Below, in pieces: positions 1-10,189 of a stretch of DNA of 64,000 nucleotides. Origin of the DNA: Rhodotorula mucilaginosa. Lineage: Eukaryota; Basidiomycota; Microbotryomycetes; Sporidiobolales; Sporidiobolaceae. The position numbers were made by a program, and so were the translations under genes. The notes under the pieces are model-generated. The model was not told the DNA's origin, did no database searches, and saw nothing but the letters and a program-made list of their open reading frames with translations. Position 1 is the stretch's first letter, and every line of letters starts with the position of its first letter. The stretch spans positions 620,001 through 684,000 of the forward strand of contig CP137870.1 of the NCBI GenBank assembly GCA_034406715.1, read 5' to 3'.

Positions 1-611
1 GACTGGATGCTGTCGCCGCCACGACGCCACCTTATTTCAGGACGCCTCCGGACGCGGCGCACCGACTCACCGGATCTGCTCTTGACGGTCCGTACCGCTC
101 TGCAAGGCGAAAAAGAATCCGAGCCTCGTCAGCGCCATGTCGCCCGGGGCCATATGCTCGAGCACGGGTGATGGCTTGAGAAGGTCGCGATTAAAACTCC
201 TGCTTCGACTCCGCTCAGACGTCTCGCGGGCTGCGACCGTGACTGGTTTGCGTGGCCTCTTGCTGTTGCAACGAGCAGCGGCAAAGGTGGACCGAGCCCG
301 ACCGAGGGCAGCGCGAAGGAGGAGAGGAGGGGACTCTATCGGCGACAGCTCACCTGGTTGGGGTATTCGCGCTTGAGTTCCTCTGCGCGGTCAGGCAAGG
401 TGAATGTGGTATAAGTACGAGTCGAGCTTGTCGCAGAATAGCCAGCCCCGACCATACGACAAGAATGAACGTCCGAGTAAGGCGATCGAGGCTGGCATTC
501 AACGCGGCAAATTAAAGCGCAACTCACCCGTCCTCCGGGAGCGGAAGTCGGCCCAGGCAGTCGACTGCGCCGAGGAGCTGTGTTTCTTGTCTGTAGCGCG
601 ATAAGATAACA
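1..611. other. Unresolved left edge with splice-like signals
   Basis: No complete gene can be read here. On the minus strand there are two well-formed acceptor/donor pairs around short open segments: one near 332-381, whose reading begins Glu-Glu-Leu-Lys-Arg and is followed by a GTGAGC donor, and one near 70-100 preceded by a branch site and a pyrimidine tract and followed by GTGAGT. They may be exons of a gene running off the left edge, or decoys. I could not join them into a protein. Confidence 0.25.
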
Positions 612-1196
612 TCAGCCTAGGTCCATGAGGTTCGTCCGGGTCCGCTCCGAAGCGCGGCGGGTGAGCAAGTCCTGGTCGAAAGGGTCTTATGATGCGGGCG
701 GGGCAAGAGACAGGACACCTCGCCGGTGTGCCTTGACAGGTCGGGGATGGGGGCTGTTAAACGCTGGAGCCTTACTTGGCATGCTGAGAGGACGTCCGAG
801 TGTTTGCTGTGCAGATACAAGGGCAGAGGTAGGTCAGCAAGTGGACGAAGGCCTGCCCGCGAAGCCACTCCTTCTCGGGGTCGCTCGGCGACGCGTCCGG
901 ACCTCCGACGGTCGCTTGACGACCTGAACCTTACCTGCAGTCGAGGAGTGCAAAAGAGGGTGGTCAAGTGACAGGAAAGAGGAGAAAGGAGGGAAAGAAC
1001 GACGTCGGTTCAGGCGACTCGTTCCTTCGCGCGGGACCGCAGACGCAACGCCATCGAGCCCGGACCATCGCGCTCTCGTTTGCAGGGACTCGCAAATGAT
1101 TCTTTCTGGTCGTCGGCGTACTCATCTAGGCCTCTAGAGCGCTACTAAAAGAAGCGACCTTTTCTTTTTTCCACTCACCGTACAAAAATTCGTCAT
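612..1196 (-). CDS. Putative multi-exon protein, product unknown
   Basis: I do not recognise this gene. Reading on the minus strand, a short ATG exon (1196-1179) ends at a GTGAGT donor. Further down, an exon starting after a strong CACAG acceptor near 806 reads Lys-His-Ser-Asp-Val-Leu-Ser-Ala-Cys-Gln, ends at a GTAAGG donor, and joins in phase to an exon reading Asp-Leu-Leu-Thr-Arg-Arg that stops with TGA at 614-612. The middle exons have weak donors (GTCnnn) and their phase is not settled. The product would be small, hydrophilic and basic. It would be divergent from the downstream amino-acid transporter. The alternative is that the splice signals are chance matches in GC-rich DNA. Confidence 0.3.
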
Positions 1197-1504
1197 TGAG
1201 GGCTTTCGGTCACAGATTTGTTTCCAGTAATCCTCAGCTAGATACATGTCCGAGCTGAGAGGCAGACAGCCCATAACGAAGACAGCAGTCTGCCCTTTTC
1301 TGCTTTACCTGCTTCGACGGGCGATTCCCCCTGCCGAGAGGCGCCGCTGCTGCTGCTTCCGCGTCGTGGGGCCCAAAGAACTCGACGTGTTTCTGCACCG
1401 TCGACTGTCGCCGCTATACTCGAGGTGTAGACAAGGGCTGTCACAGAGAACGAGGCAGCAGCAGCGAAGAAAGCCAAACGCCGTGACTGCCCCACCGCCG
1501 CTTG
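1197..1504 (+). promoter_or_regulatory. Upstream region of the amino-acid transporter
   Basis: About 300 bp without a supported gene, between a putative minus-strand gene and the transporter start. It is probably promoter and 5' leader. I see no clear TATA box or repeat. Confidence 0.35.
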
Positions 1505-3574
1505 ATGGCACCCGACCTGGTGTCTCCGACTCCGGTCAACGCAGCCCGCACCGTGCACTTCCGACTCGACGGCGATGAGAGCGGAGCGACTAGTCCAGCA
1601 GCGAGTGAACCCTCGACAAGATCTTCGACTGCGTTTTCGATTCCGCCTCCGCCCGCTTCGCCCTTGCCGCCTCCGAAACTCGTCAGTCCCGACGGCAACG
1701 GCTCTTCCCAGGATGCGTACTTCCACGACGACGATTACTACGAGGATACGGACGAGCATCAGCCAGTCGCGTCGACCTCGAAGCTCGTGCACGGCGATTC
1801 GAGGGAATCGGCCGATCTGCGGCATTATCCTCCTCGCCCTCTCGCGTCGAGCGTATCTTCCCGAGAAGCGCAGTTCGACCTCGACTCGGAAGAGATCGAA
1901 GAGCACGACACCAGCTACGAGCCGCTCATGGAAGGGCTCGTGCATTCCGGTTTGCGGCGAGCGAGTCTCGACTTGCGCGGCGAGGCGAGGCGGTTGAAGG
2001 AACTCGAACTCGACGCAGAAGAGGCGTCCCCACCGGATTGGCTCTCGCGCGGAGGCGGGATCTGGGCCGGAATCGCCAACATGAGCAACTCGATCCTCGG
2101 AGCGGGCATCATCGGCCTGCCGTACGCCCTGAGGGAAGCAGGCTTCTTTTCCGGGATCGTCCTCCTCGTCGTCCTCGGCATGGTCACCGACTGGACCATC
2201 CGCCTCATCGTCTTGAACGCCAAGATGAGCGGTCGGAGAACCTATATCGATATCCTCGACAGCTGTTTCGGCAAACCCGGTCGCGCCGCCGCCAGCTTTT
2301 TCCAATTCGCGTTCGCCTTTGGCGGCATGTGCGCCTTCTGCGTCATCATCGGCGACACCTTGCCGCGCGTGTTCCAATGGCTCGTCGGCCCCGACGCCAA
2401 CGCCGTCACCAACTTTTTCATCTCGCGCCGGGTCGTCACCACTATCTTGACTGTCGGCGTCTCGTACCCGCTCTCGCTCTATCGCGATATCGAGAAGCTC
2501 TCACATGCCTCGGCTCTAGCGCTAGTTAGCATGGTCGTCATCGTCATCTCCGTCGGCGTCCGTGGGCCAGGCGTCGAAGGAGAGCTCAAAGGCGAATCTT
2601 CCGAGCGATGGACCTTCCTCGAGTCTGTATGTTGCCCATTCCTCTCGTCTCAATTCGAAACAGGACTGCATTGCTGACCGCCTGGTCTATAGGGCGTCTT
2701 TGAGGCGATCGGCGTCATCTCGTTCGCGTTCGTTTGTCACCACAACAGCCTGCTCATCTACGGTTCGCTCAAGCAGCCGACCCTCGACCGCTTCGCCCAG
2801 GTCACGCACGTCTCGACGACGCTGTCGGTCGTCGCATGCCTGTGCATGTCCATCTCGGGGTTCCTCGTCTTTACGAACAAGACACAGGGCAACATCCTCA
2901 ACAACTTTAGCGAAGACGACTGGTTGATCAACCTCGCTCGAGCATGCGTACGTACCGTCCTTTTCTGCCCGTCGCCAAGAGTGTTCCCTTCCTGAACTTC
3001 ACCCCCCTCCCAGTTCGGCCTCAATATGTTTACGACGCTACCGCTCGAGGCGTTCGTGTGTCGCGAGGTCGCCGAGACCTACTTCTGGCCGGGCGAGCAC
3101 GAGTTCAACAAGAAACGACATGTCATCATCACGTCCGCTCTCGTCTTCAGCGCCCTCATGGGTGCGTCCGAATTCTTCTTCCTCCCTCCCCTCGTCAATC
3201 AAGGGGATCCGTTGCCCCGAGGAACTAACCCCGCGCACGCCTCTTGTCCCGTGCAGTCTCGCTCATCACGTGTGACCTCGGTCTCATCCTCGAACTCGCC
3301 GGCGGCTTCTCGGCGACAGCGCTCGCATACCTCTTCCGTGAGCTGGGCTCCCAGAGCGTGATGAGAATCCCGCACACCACCAACTGACTCCTGACTTTTC
3401 CGGCCGATCACAGCTGCAGCCTGTTTCCTCAAGCTGTCCGGGTCGGGCGAGCAATTACGGCCGCAACGACTCGCCGCTTGGGCATGCGCAGGCTTTGGTA
3501 TCCTGGTGATGGTTCTCAGTACCGTTCTGAGTATACGAAAAGCGCTGCACGGCGGCTCGCACAAGCAGTGTTGA
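1505..3574 (+). CDS. AVT-type vacuolar amino-acid transporter (AAAP/SLC38 family)
   Basis: Five exons (1505-2626, 2693-2947, 3014-3161, 3257-3337, 3414-3574) give a 588-residue protein in phase. A Ser/Asp/Glu-rich cytosolic N-terminus of about 170 residues precedes about 11 hydrophobic segments. The first, Met-Ser-Asn-Ser-Ile-Leu-Gly-Ala-Gly-Ile, is the family signature of the S. cerevisiae Avt5-7 and animal SNAT group, which move neutral or acidic amino acids across vacuolar or plasma membranes with protons or sodium. Substrate and direction cannot be read from sequence; a vacuolar location is inferred from the fungal relatives. The start is the ATG at 1505; the codon before it is TTG. Introns are 66-95 nt with normal GT-AG ends. 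Confidence 0.85.
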
Positions 3575-3696
3575 AACGCGCATCGTCTCTCTTTCTCCTC
3601 GCGAGTCTACGTTCTTCTCATGCGACGATCTCTACAAAGTGCCATTGTCGTTTCTAAGGACGCCTGACTCGGCTCTATTGCTGCGCCGAGGTCGTC

Positions 3697-5025
3697 TCAA
3701 GCCCACAGGACGATGCCGGGCCGGCCGACATCGCCTAGCCTCGCCACCTCTTCCAGCTCACCGCCGGCTGAGAAGTCGAAAATGACAATGTCATTCGAGT
3801 CGTGCAACCCGACGGCCAGGTAGGCCGGGTCTGTGCTTTTCCATGGATGCAGGATTGACTCGCTCGAGAAGCTCATATGGCGCGGCGCTCGTCCACCCGA
3901 GCTGACGAGCTTGCGACTCTTCTCGAGGAGCGTGCCGTCCGACTTGACCTCGAAGACGGCTAGGAGGTCTTCTGGTCCTTCTCGCGTCCCGGCCAGCGGG
4001 TCGTGGCCTTCTGCGCGGTTCGAAGCGACGAGGAATCGACTGCACGGCGAGAGGACGAGCTCTGCCGAATGCCAGGACTCGAAGGATGTCTGGTGTGCGA
4101 AGGGTTGCGGCGGGAGGAGCGAGATGCGGCTTTGGATCGGGGTAAAGGTCGGGTGAGGAGGCAAAGGCGAACTTCTGGGAGGATAAGACACGCGCAAGAC
4201 GGAAAGCGAATTGTCGAGCTCGTTCATGACGTAGAGCGACGCTTCGTGCGTGGTGTTATCTGTGACTCGAAGAGGTCCGAACAGCACATGACGGGGACCG
4301 GCGCCTGGCTGGAGGTGGATCACTTCGCCTGTTGTGACGGCGCCCGTTGCCGTGTCGACGTGCAGTATCCGGAGATCGTCCGTTCCCAAGTCAGGTACGA
4401 CAATCATTGTACCGGTCGGATCGGGATGCGCGCCGTGCGGATGCGCCTGCTCCTGCCGCCATTCAATCGGACCGAGGGGAGACCCCGTGCCCATCATCGA
4501 GATCATCTTGACCGCATCAGCGTCGAGCTCCCCGGTCGGTTTGACGGGTGCGCAGTGGACGTTCGCGCCCTTGTAGTTGGTCGTGACGAGTTGCGCCGGG
4601 TTTGTCGATGTCAAGAGTGCGGAATGGCACGGCCAGAGTCCGCCTGCAAGGTTTCGATACGTCAGTTCTCCATCGTGCCCTGCGCTAAAGTGGTCGGAAT
4701 AGACACTGCACCTGTCGAGAGAGTGTCCAAAGTCTCCAGAGACCCGTCCTCAGCGATACGCAAGCTGGTGACGGTGCCTTGTTCTGGACCCCACTCGTCC
4801 GCCGACCACATGAATCGACCTGTGCGCAAGCTGGTCAGCATATCGCAATGTCGTGTAAGAGCGCGACTCCGTACCGTCGGGCGAGAACGTCAGCCATGTC
4901 GGCGCCTTTCCGCACTCAAAGTCGTTGGTCTTCCTCAGCCGTTCTTGCGCCGGGCGAGTCGGGTCAAAGTCGAGCTGGAGGATCTTGCCCTCGTAGCCGC
5001 CGGCAAACAGCCGATAGCTGGGCAT
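3697..5025 (-). CDS. Beta-propeller lactonase, copy A (6-phosphogluconolactonase/muconate cyclase-like)
   Basis: Three exons (5025-4875, 4819-4712, 4643-3697) encode 401 residues. It belongs to the Lactonase family (Pfam PF10282), seven-bladed propellers that include bacterial 6-phosphogluconolactonase Pgl and fungal carboxy-muconate lactonizing enzyme. Family signs are the start Leu-Phe-Ala-Gly-Gly-Tyr, the blade motif Thr-Asn-Tyr after a Gly-Pro-Cys-His-like turn, His-Pro-His-Gly before Asp-Pro-Thr-Gly, Pro-Gly-Ala-Gly-Pro-Arg-His, and Ala-Pro-Arg-His-Met-Ser-Phe late. No signal peptide is evident, so it is probably cytosolic. The start at 5025 gives the usual short N-terminus; an upstream in-frame start would add about 20 residues. 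It lies 176 bp downstream of its paralogue on the same strand. Whether it acts in the pentose phosphate route or on aromatic lactones is undetermined. Confidence 0.82.
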
Positions 5026-5201
5026 CTTGTGAGAGAATCCGAGGCAGCAACAGGCGTCAGAGGCGGAGCGAGAAAGGACCGGCAAAGGCGCCGATGGGGT
5101 GGCGGCAAGCGGACCGCCTCTTCCGTACGATAAGCTGATAGATAAGAAACTTCTATTTCGCTCAAGGCGGATCTACAGTATACACAGGCTCACATTCCCT
5201 T

Positions 5202-6466
5202 CTACGGGAGCCACTGAATGCACGTCGGCTGGTCGACGTCCTTGAGCCGCGCGACCTCCTTCATCTCGTCCTGCTTCTCCTGGTCAACCTCGAGGATGAC
5301 AACCTCGTTCGACCGCTCGAGCGCGACTGCGAGATACTTGCCCGCCGGTTCGTCCGCAGTCTCTGGACTCAGGGCAAAATGACGGGGGCCGAGCCCGCCG
5401 AGGTTGACGTATTTCGGCGAGTTGACCGTGTTGAGTCCGCCGTCCGCGCGCAGCTCGAAGATGGTCAACGTGTCGAAAGCCGCGAGGTTGTCGACCGGTG
5501 AGCGGTTGGTCGCGTACAGGTAACGACCGTTCGGCGAAAGAACAATCTCGGCGGCCGTCCAGTCGCCAGGTCTGTGCACGAGGGTCGGGATGAGCTCGCG
5601 GCAAAGGAGGACCAATGTCAAGCGCAACTCACGAGTCTTTCCAGTCGGGTGGCAGTGTCGAAACTTCGCGTTGAATTTCCTTCAAGTTGAGTGCCGCTTG
5701 CTTGTCGCTGGGATACTCGAGCTCGAAGACGGCGATCGTCGAGCTGAGTTCTTCGATGAGGTAGACGAGCGTGCGAGAAGAGCGCTCATTGGGAGGAACG
5801 ATGAGCAAGTGACGGGGACCGTTCCCGGGCGGCAGCGTGATGGCGGGCATGTCTTCGAAAGCGCCCGATGCGATCTTGACGACACGCAAAACGTCCGAGC
5901 CCAAGTCGGCAGCGAGCAGGTATTCCCCGGTCGGGTCCACGTAGCTGCGTCCGGCGCTTTCTGGTGAGTCTTCTTGTCGCATCAAGTACATCTAGAGAGC
6001 CTTCCACTACTCACACGCCGTGGACATGCGGAGCCTCTTGCCTCTCTTCGGAGGGTCCGGAACCGGTGTACCGCTTCGTCTTGGTCTCGACGGTCGCGTC
6101 AATGGTCCCGTCCTCCTTGAGCGCGAGTGCCGACAAACTTCCATCAGAGTAGTTGGCCGTGAAGAGCCGGCGACCATCGCTGCTCAAGGCGATATGGACC
6201 GGTCCTTGACCACATTTGCCGGTGTTGAGCGGCGAGAGTCGACCGGTCGCACGGTCGTAGCTGAAGCTGCGCACCTCGCCGTCGGGCTCGGCAAACTCGC
6301 AGCCAGCATAGAGGATCGCGTGGCGCTCCGACAGGCTGAACCAGGTCGAGGCGGGTCCGCCGTCGGTGGTCGAGTCGATGACGAGGGCCGGTGCATTTTG
6401 AGTCGGGTCGAACGAGAGCGAATAGATCTTGCCGCCATAGCCCGAAGTGAGGAGCGATCTGGTCAT
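5202..6466 (-). CDS. Beta-propeller lactonase, copy B (paralogue)
   Basis: Three exons (6466-6015, 5944-5633, 5571-5202) encode 377 residues of the same PF10282 propeller family as its downstream neighbour. It starts Leu-Leu-Thr-Ser-Gly-Tyr-Gly-Gly. Conserved blade motifs include Gly-Lys-Cys-Gly-Gln-Gly-Pro-Val-His, Thr-Ala-Asn-Tyr-Ser, His-Val-His-Gly-Val-Tyr-Val-Asp-Pro-Thr-Gly across the first splice junction, and Gly-Asn-Gly-Pro-Arg-His. The second exon joint was chosen because it restores that blade motif; a nearer CAG acceptor breaks phase. The copy is moderately diverged from copy A, so the duplication is not very recent. No secretion signal is seen. The substrate is unknown. Confidence 0.82.
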
Positions 6467-6730
6467 CTTGTTGAGCGATTCTGGTGATCAGCCCGATGGA
6501 GAACGAGAAGCGAGAGGCAGACCAGTGTCGCAACCGAAAGCACCGGCGAGAGGACGAGCTAGCGAGCGAGACGCGCGGCTTCCGCGTGAGTTGCGTTTTC
6601 ATCAGTGTCTCACCTCCGAATGTGGGGCTCAAATGCCGAGAGCTCCCTTCAGGCGGCCAGCCCACCTGCAGCTGCTCTTCCGCTTCGAGCTCTCCTGCTG
6701 CTCTCTCTAGACCCTGTACAGAGTGCATGC
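6467..6730. promoter_or_regulatory. Divergent promoter (lactonase B / SGNH protein)
   Basis: A 264-bp spacer between two outward-facing starts. No convincing binding site or TATA box is visible. Confidence 0.4.
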
Positions 6731-8831
6731 ATGCCGAAGGAAGACACAGATCCAGCTGCCGAGCCATTCCTCGCCGGAACGGATCAGCGCGACCTCTTAT
6801 CCGACGAGCCCGATTACATCCGCTTGCGGTCTCTCGAGCACGCGGAGGAACGCTATAGGGATCCGGAAAAGGTGCGCCCAGCTTTGAGCTACTATCCCTG
6901 TGCGGGAGGTTGACCCGAGGGCATGCTTACTGTCGCCAGCCTCGACGAGGAGCGCTCGCCGCCGCGCGACCTTCTCGACGTGCCCTCGTCGTTCTCGCGC
7001 TCGCTGTCGTCTTGCTTTCGCTGTTCCCACTGCGACACCAGCCATTGAACGCGCTCCTATCGGCGACATCTGAGTCGTCTCCTCGATCTAACGTGGAGTG
7101 CGTATCCGGTCATCGAAACTTTCTACTCGAGCAGCTCGAAATCTGACCGCGTCCTGGACTGCAGATGCGATCCCTACGCAAAGCGTGGCGTCCTGCGGAT
7201 AGATCTGGATGATTGGAGCGGCAACCGCTGGGAGCCGGCTCTCGTGACCGATTGCCAGCCGCGCGATTACCTTTCCCAGATCTATCGCGACGGACGCAAC
7301 CTCTCGAACGAGCCCGGCTTAGACTTTCTGCGCGATCGGGTGATACTACTCTTTGGAGACTCTGTTGACCGCGGGTGAGTTATTCGAGAACGCCCACGTG
7401 TGCCTGAAGGGTGCTGACTGACTTTTGCCTTCCAGCTTCCTGGAACACTTCTGTCGCATTTTCGCCCTCGGAAGGTTCGAGCATATCGGATCTGGACACG
7501 AGCTCGACCCTCCCCTCCCACTCGGACGAGAACACGCTCCACCGGGATGTGAGTCCGCAGGGGTAAGAGTCTACACGAGACATGGCAAACTCACCAGGTT
7601 CTCTTCGTCCGCAGACCGTTCCGACCGCGGCGACGAAGACTGGGTCGGCAATCCGATGGGTCGACCCTCTCTATGCTACCTTCCGAGTTACAAGACCTAC
7701 CTGCTCAACGTCTTCCAGTTCGGCTTGCACCCCGAAGACGAGACCGTGATCCACTTTACGCATTTTCTCCCGCCCGGAGGGTTTGAAGATCGCTTCGACA
7801 CGTACGTGGTACCGATCCTGGAGCGACTGGCACAGAGCCGTACGAAGGCGCGTGCTCTGGCAGAGCAAGAAGCTGGGTCCGCTTCTCCGCCGCGTGTGCT
7901 TTCGCCGCTTCGACGACCGATTCGCGCGGCGCCGGACCTAATCACCCTCACCGCGACATTTTGGAATTTGATGCGACATCCGGACGACGAGGGCGACAAC
8001 GAGAGCTCTCCCGACCTTGCGACACCGATCTCAGCAACATCGACCAGTGGTGCCGACAAAAACGGGACAAAACCTGCCTGGATTGAGAAACTCGGAGACT
8101 GGGCGCCGCCTACTCGAGCACGACAGGATTGGTGGGAGCGACGAGTCCAATCTGCGGTTAAGCATGTCGGACGGGCCTGGGGCGGAGCGCAGAGCGGCTC
8201 ACTGATCTTGTGGCGTGGGTACCCTATCTGCCCTTCTACCGCGCTGAGCTTTCGAGCGGACCTGCTCACGCTTTGACGCTTTAAATCACTTCCCTCTGTG
8301 CAGGTACGCTACACATGGCAACTACGGTGGGGAACTGGCCCCTCAACAAGCAATATGCGCAGAACGAAATCGCCCACCGCGTCGTCGAGGTTCTTCAAGC
8401 TGAGGGTCGTGCCGCCGAATCTGGTTCGACTTGGTCCGACTGGCGGGCGAAAGTGGTACCGACTCTAGGGCAGACTTGGGAAACTGTCGATCGCAAGGCA
8501 GTCCGGGAGATGGGGCTTGGAGATCGACTCGGCGTGCTGGATTGGGGCAAACTGTTCTTTGGACAGGAGGTGAGTACTTTTCTTCGCGCCTGCTCGCTTC
8601 GATTACAGTCATTTGAAGCTAACGCATTAAGGTTTCGATTGCTCGGTCCCTTGCAGGTCAAGCACACGAGCGATGGGATCCATCCGCATCCTCCGGGTTG
8701 TTGGGCGTACTGGAACAGTGACTCCTTCCCTCAGGTCCTGCTTGCTCACCTCGCTCGTGTCTGACGTACGCGTGCCGCGCACAGTGCTCTTCGACTCGCT
8801 CCGACGGCATGTCGAGCCCGAGCTGGACTAG
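6731..8831 (+). CDS. Type II membrane SGNH/PC-esterase-like protein
   Basis: Eight exons (6731-6871, 6940-7097, 7165-7374, 7436-7548, 7615-8214, 8304-8569, 8657-8717, 8785-8831) give 531 residues in phase. A short acidic cytosolic N-terminus is followed by one hydrophobic helix (about residues 60-80), so a Golgi/ER type II topology is likely. The luminal part holds Phe-Gly-Asp-Ser-Val-Asp-Arg, a GDS block with the nucleophile Ser typical of PC-esterase and TBL/CAS1-like acyl-transferring SGNH proteins. Near the C-terminus is Ser-Asp-Gly-Ile-His-Pro, the expected Asp-x-x-His block. Such proteins O-acetylate or de-acetylate glycans. The substrate here is unknown; capsule or wall glycan is a guess. 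The final two exons were chosen by phase and a CTGAC branch site. Confidence 0.65.
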
Positions 8832-8927
8832 CCTCCCGTTTACTTTCTCTCTCATTCCGTCTCATCATCGAAGGTGTTGTAGCGAGAAAAGGATTATGTA
8901 CTTCAAAGGTCGTCGGCTCAAAGCCGG

Positions 8928-9227
8928 ATGCAGATTCAGGGCAAGCTACAGACAGATCACTTCGATTATGCAGGCGAATTTGTCGATCCTCGTCCTCCCT
9001 GGGAGACAAACTATTCACAAAAAAAGTCGCCGACGGATCCCGGATCACTCATCTTTGACGGGCACTTCTCCGACGCCTTCTTCCTTGACGACTGCGTCGA
9101 AGTGGACTTTGCTCGACGGCGCACGGTACAAGCTCGGACGGGTACCGAGGCGTTTGCTGAGCGCGGGTGGGATGAGGAGGTCGTGCGCCTCACTCTGGAA
9201 AGCCTGCGGGCCCGGATCATCGCATAA
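8928..9227 (+). CDS. Small ORF or alternative 3' exon, unassigned
   Basis: An open frame of 99 codons ends at 9227, just before the convergent gene on the other strand. Its composition looks protein-like, with acidic and aromatic residues mixed (for example Phe-Asp-Gly-His-Phe-Ser-Asp-Ala-Phe-Phe). The frame stays open back to a TTGTAG acceptor-like site ending at 8882. It may be a separate small gene, a late alternative exon of the SGNH gene, or chance. I do not recognise the sequence. Confidence 0.3.
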   Translation: MQIQGKLQTDHFDYAGEFVDPRPPWETNYSQKKSPTDPGSLIFDGHFSDAFFLDDCVEVDFARRRTVQARTGTEAFAERGWDEEVVRLTLESLRARIIA

Positions 9228-9244
9228 TCAGTCGCGGGAAGTCG

Positions 9245-9934
9245 CTAAGCTGTCAGTGAACTGCGTGCTCGTACCTTGATCGCGTCTGGGAGCGTTTCCG
9301 AGTGGGTCAAGAGGGAAACGAAGCGGAAGGTGAGGAAGGCGGAAACGAGGAATCCGGTCGTGGCGACGCTGAAAAAGAGTACGACGGCGAGGGTCCCGAC
9401 GAGGAGAAGAGCTGCTTGTCCATGTCTGAGTCAGTTGCAGCTGAAATGGAAGGAGGAGGGAAGGGAGCAAGAGGCCCGACCTGCGGATCCGACGAGCCAA
9501 CTGATGACGACTGCCGCGAAGAGGAAGGCGCCTCCGCCGATGACGAGAGTCGCTCCGACTGCAAAGGACAGGAAGAGAAAGACGGGCAGGAGGGCGAGGG
9601 CGGCAAAGACGCTGACGAAGGCGGCGAGGAGCGGAGCCTGTTGCGCGTGAGAGGCGGCGAGGCGAAAGTTGGGATCGACGTAACGCGTGTGCAGGCTGTC
9701 CAGGTCGCGGAGTGAGCATTCCACTTCCTCCGCTGTGTAGGTTTGGTCCACTCACTCCTTGGCTTTGCTGGCTATGGCCGAGTTCTGCTTGGGGTCCGAG
9801 GTGGGGCGTATCGTCATTTTCTTCGACTCGCGACCTGGGCGGAGCGAGGGCACGGAGGAACGTACGGCGTTGGCAAACTCTTCGAGCGCCTGCTTCTTGT
9901 ATTGCTCGAGCGTCGCTGCTTCGATTGGCGCCAT
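9245..9934 (-). CDS. Small multi-spanning membrane protein, function unknown
   Basis: Three exons (9934-9756, 9695-9481, 9411-9245) give 186 residues with total length divisible by three. The N-terminal 70 residues are hydrophilic. Then come three or four closely packed hydrophobic stretches rich in Ala, Val, Leu and Phe, including Leu-Pro-Val-Phe-Leu-Phe-Leu-Ser-Phe-Ala-Val-Gly and a third exon that is almost wholly hydrophobic. The second intron uses a weak GTCGGG donor but keeps the hydrophobic frame open. The arrangement recalls hairpin proteins of lipid droplets or ER (promethin-like), but that is only topological. It converges with the small ORF ending at 9227. Confidence 0.5.
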
Positions 9935-10189
9935 CGCGTGCGAGTCCGGAGCGAAAGAGACTGTAACGGCGACCGATTCCGAGACGGCGAAGGTGGATCT
10001 CCCGCCGTTCGCTCCGCCGCGCTCCTACTTCGAAGGAGGCGGTAGCTGCACCCCAGTCAGACGCTAGTGATCTATCCACGGGCTGCCGCAGCTCCGCCGC
10101 TCAGCTAGGAACGCCGAACGCCGGCCGCCGTGCTGCGCCGACTCGCTCGAAATCAGCATCAAGATCCGCAGAAGAACAGTTTCCCTAGC

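Noticed and set aside
1238-2377. 379-codon minus-strand ORF across the transporter N-terminus.
   Set aside because: It is a shadow of the well-supported amino-acid transporter exon.
4003-5133. 376-codon plus-strand ORF.
   Set aside because: Antisense shadow of lactonase A; it has Arg/Val-rich composition without motifs and ignores the splice sites on the other strand.
10130-10189. Extension of F-box copy 1 upstream to 10130.
   Set aside because: The frame there starts with GTG, not ATG; the first ATG is 10190.
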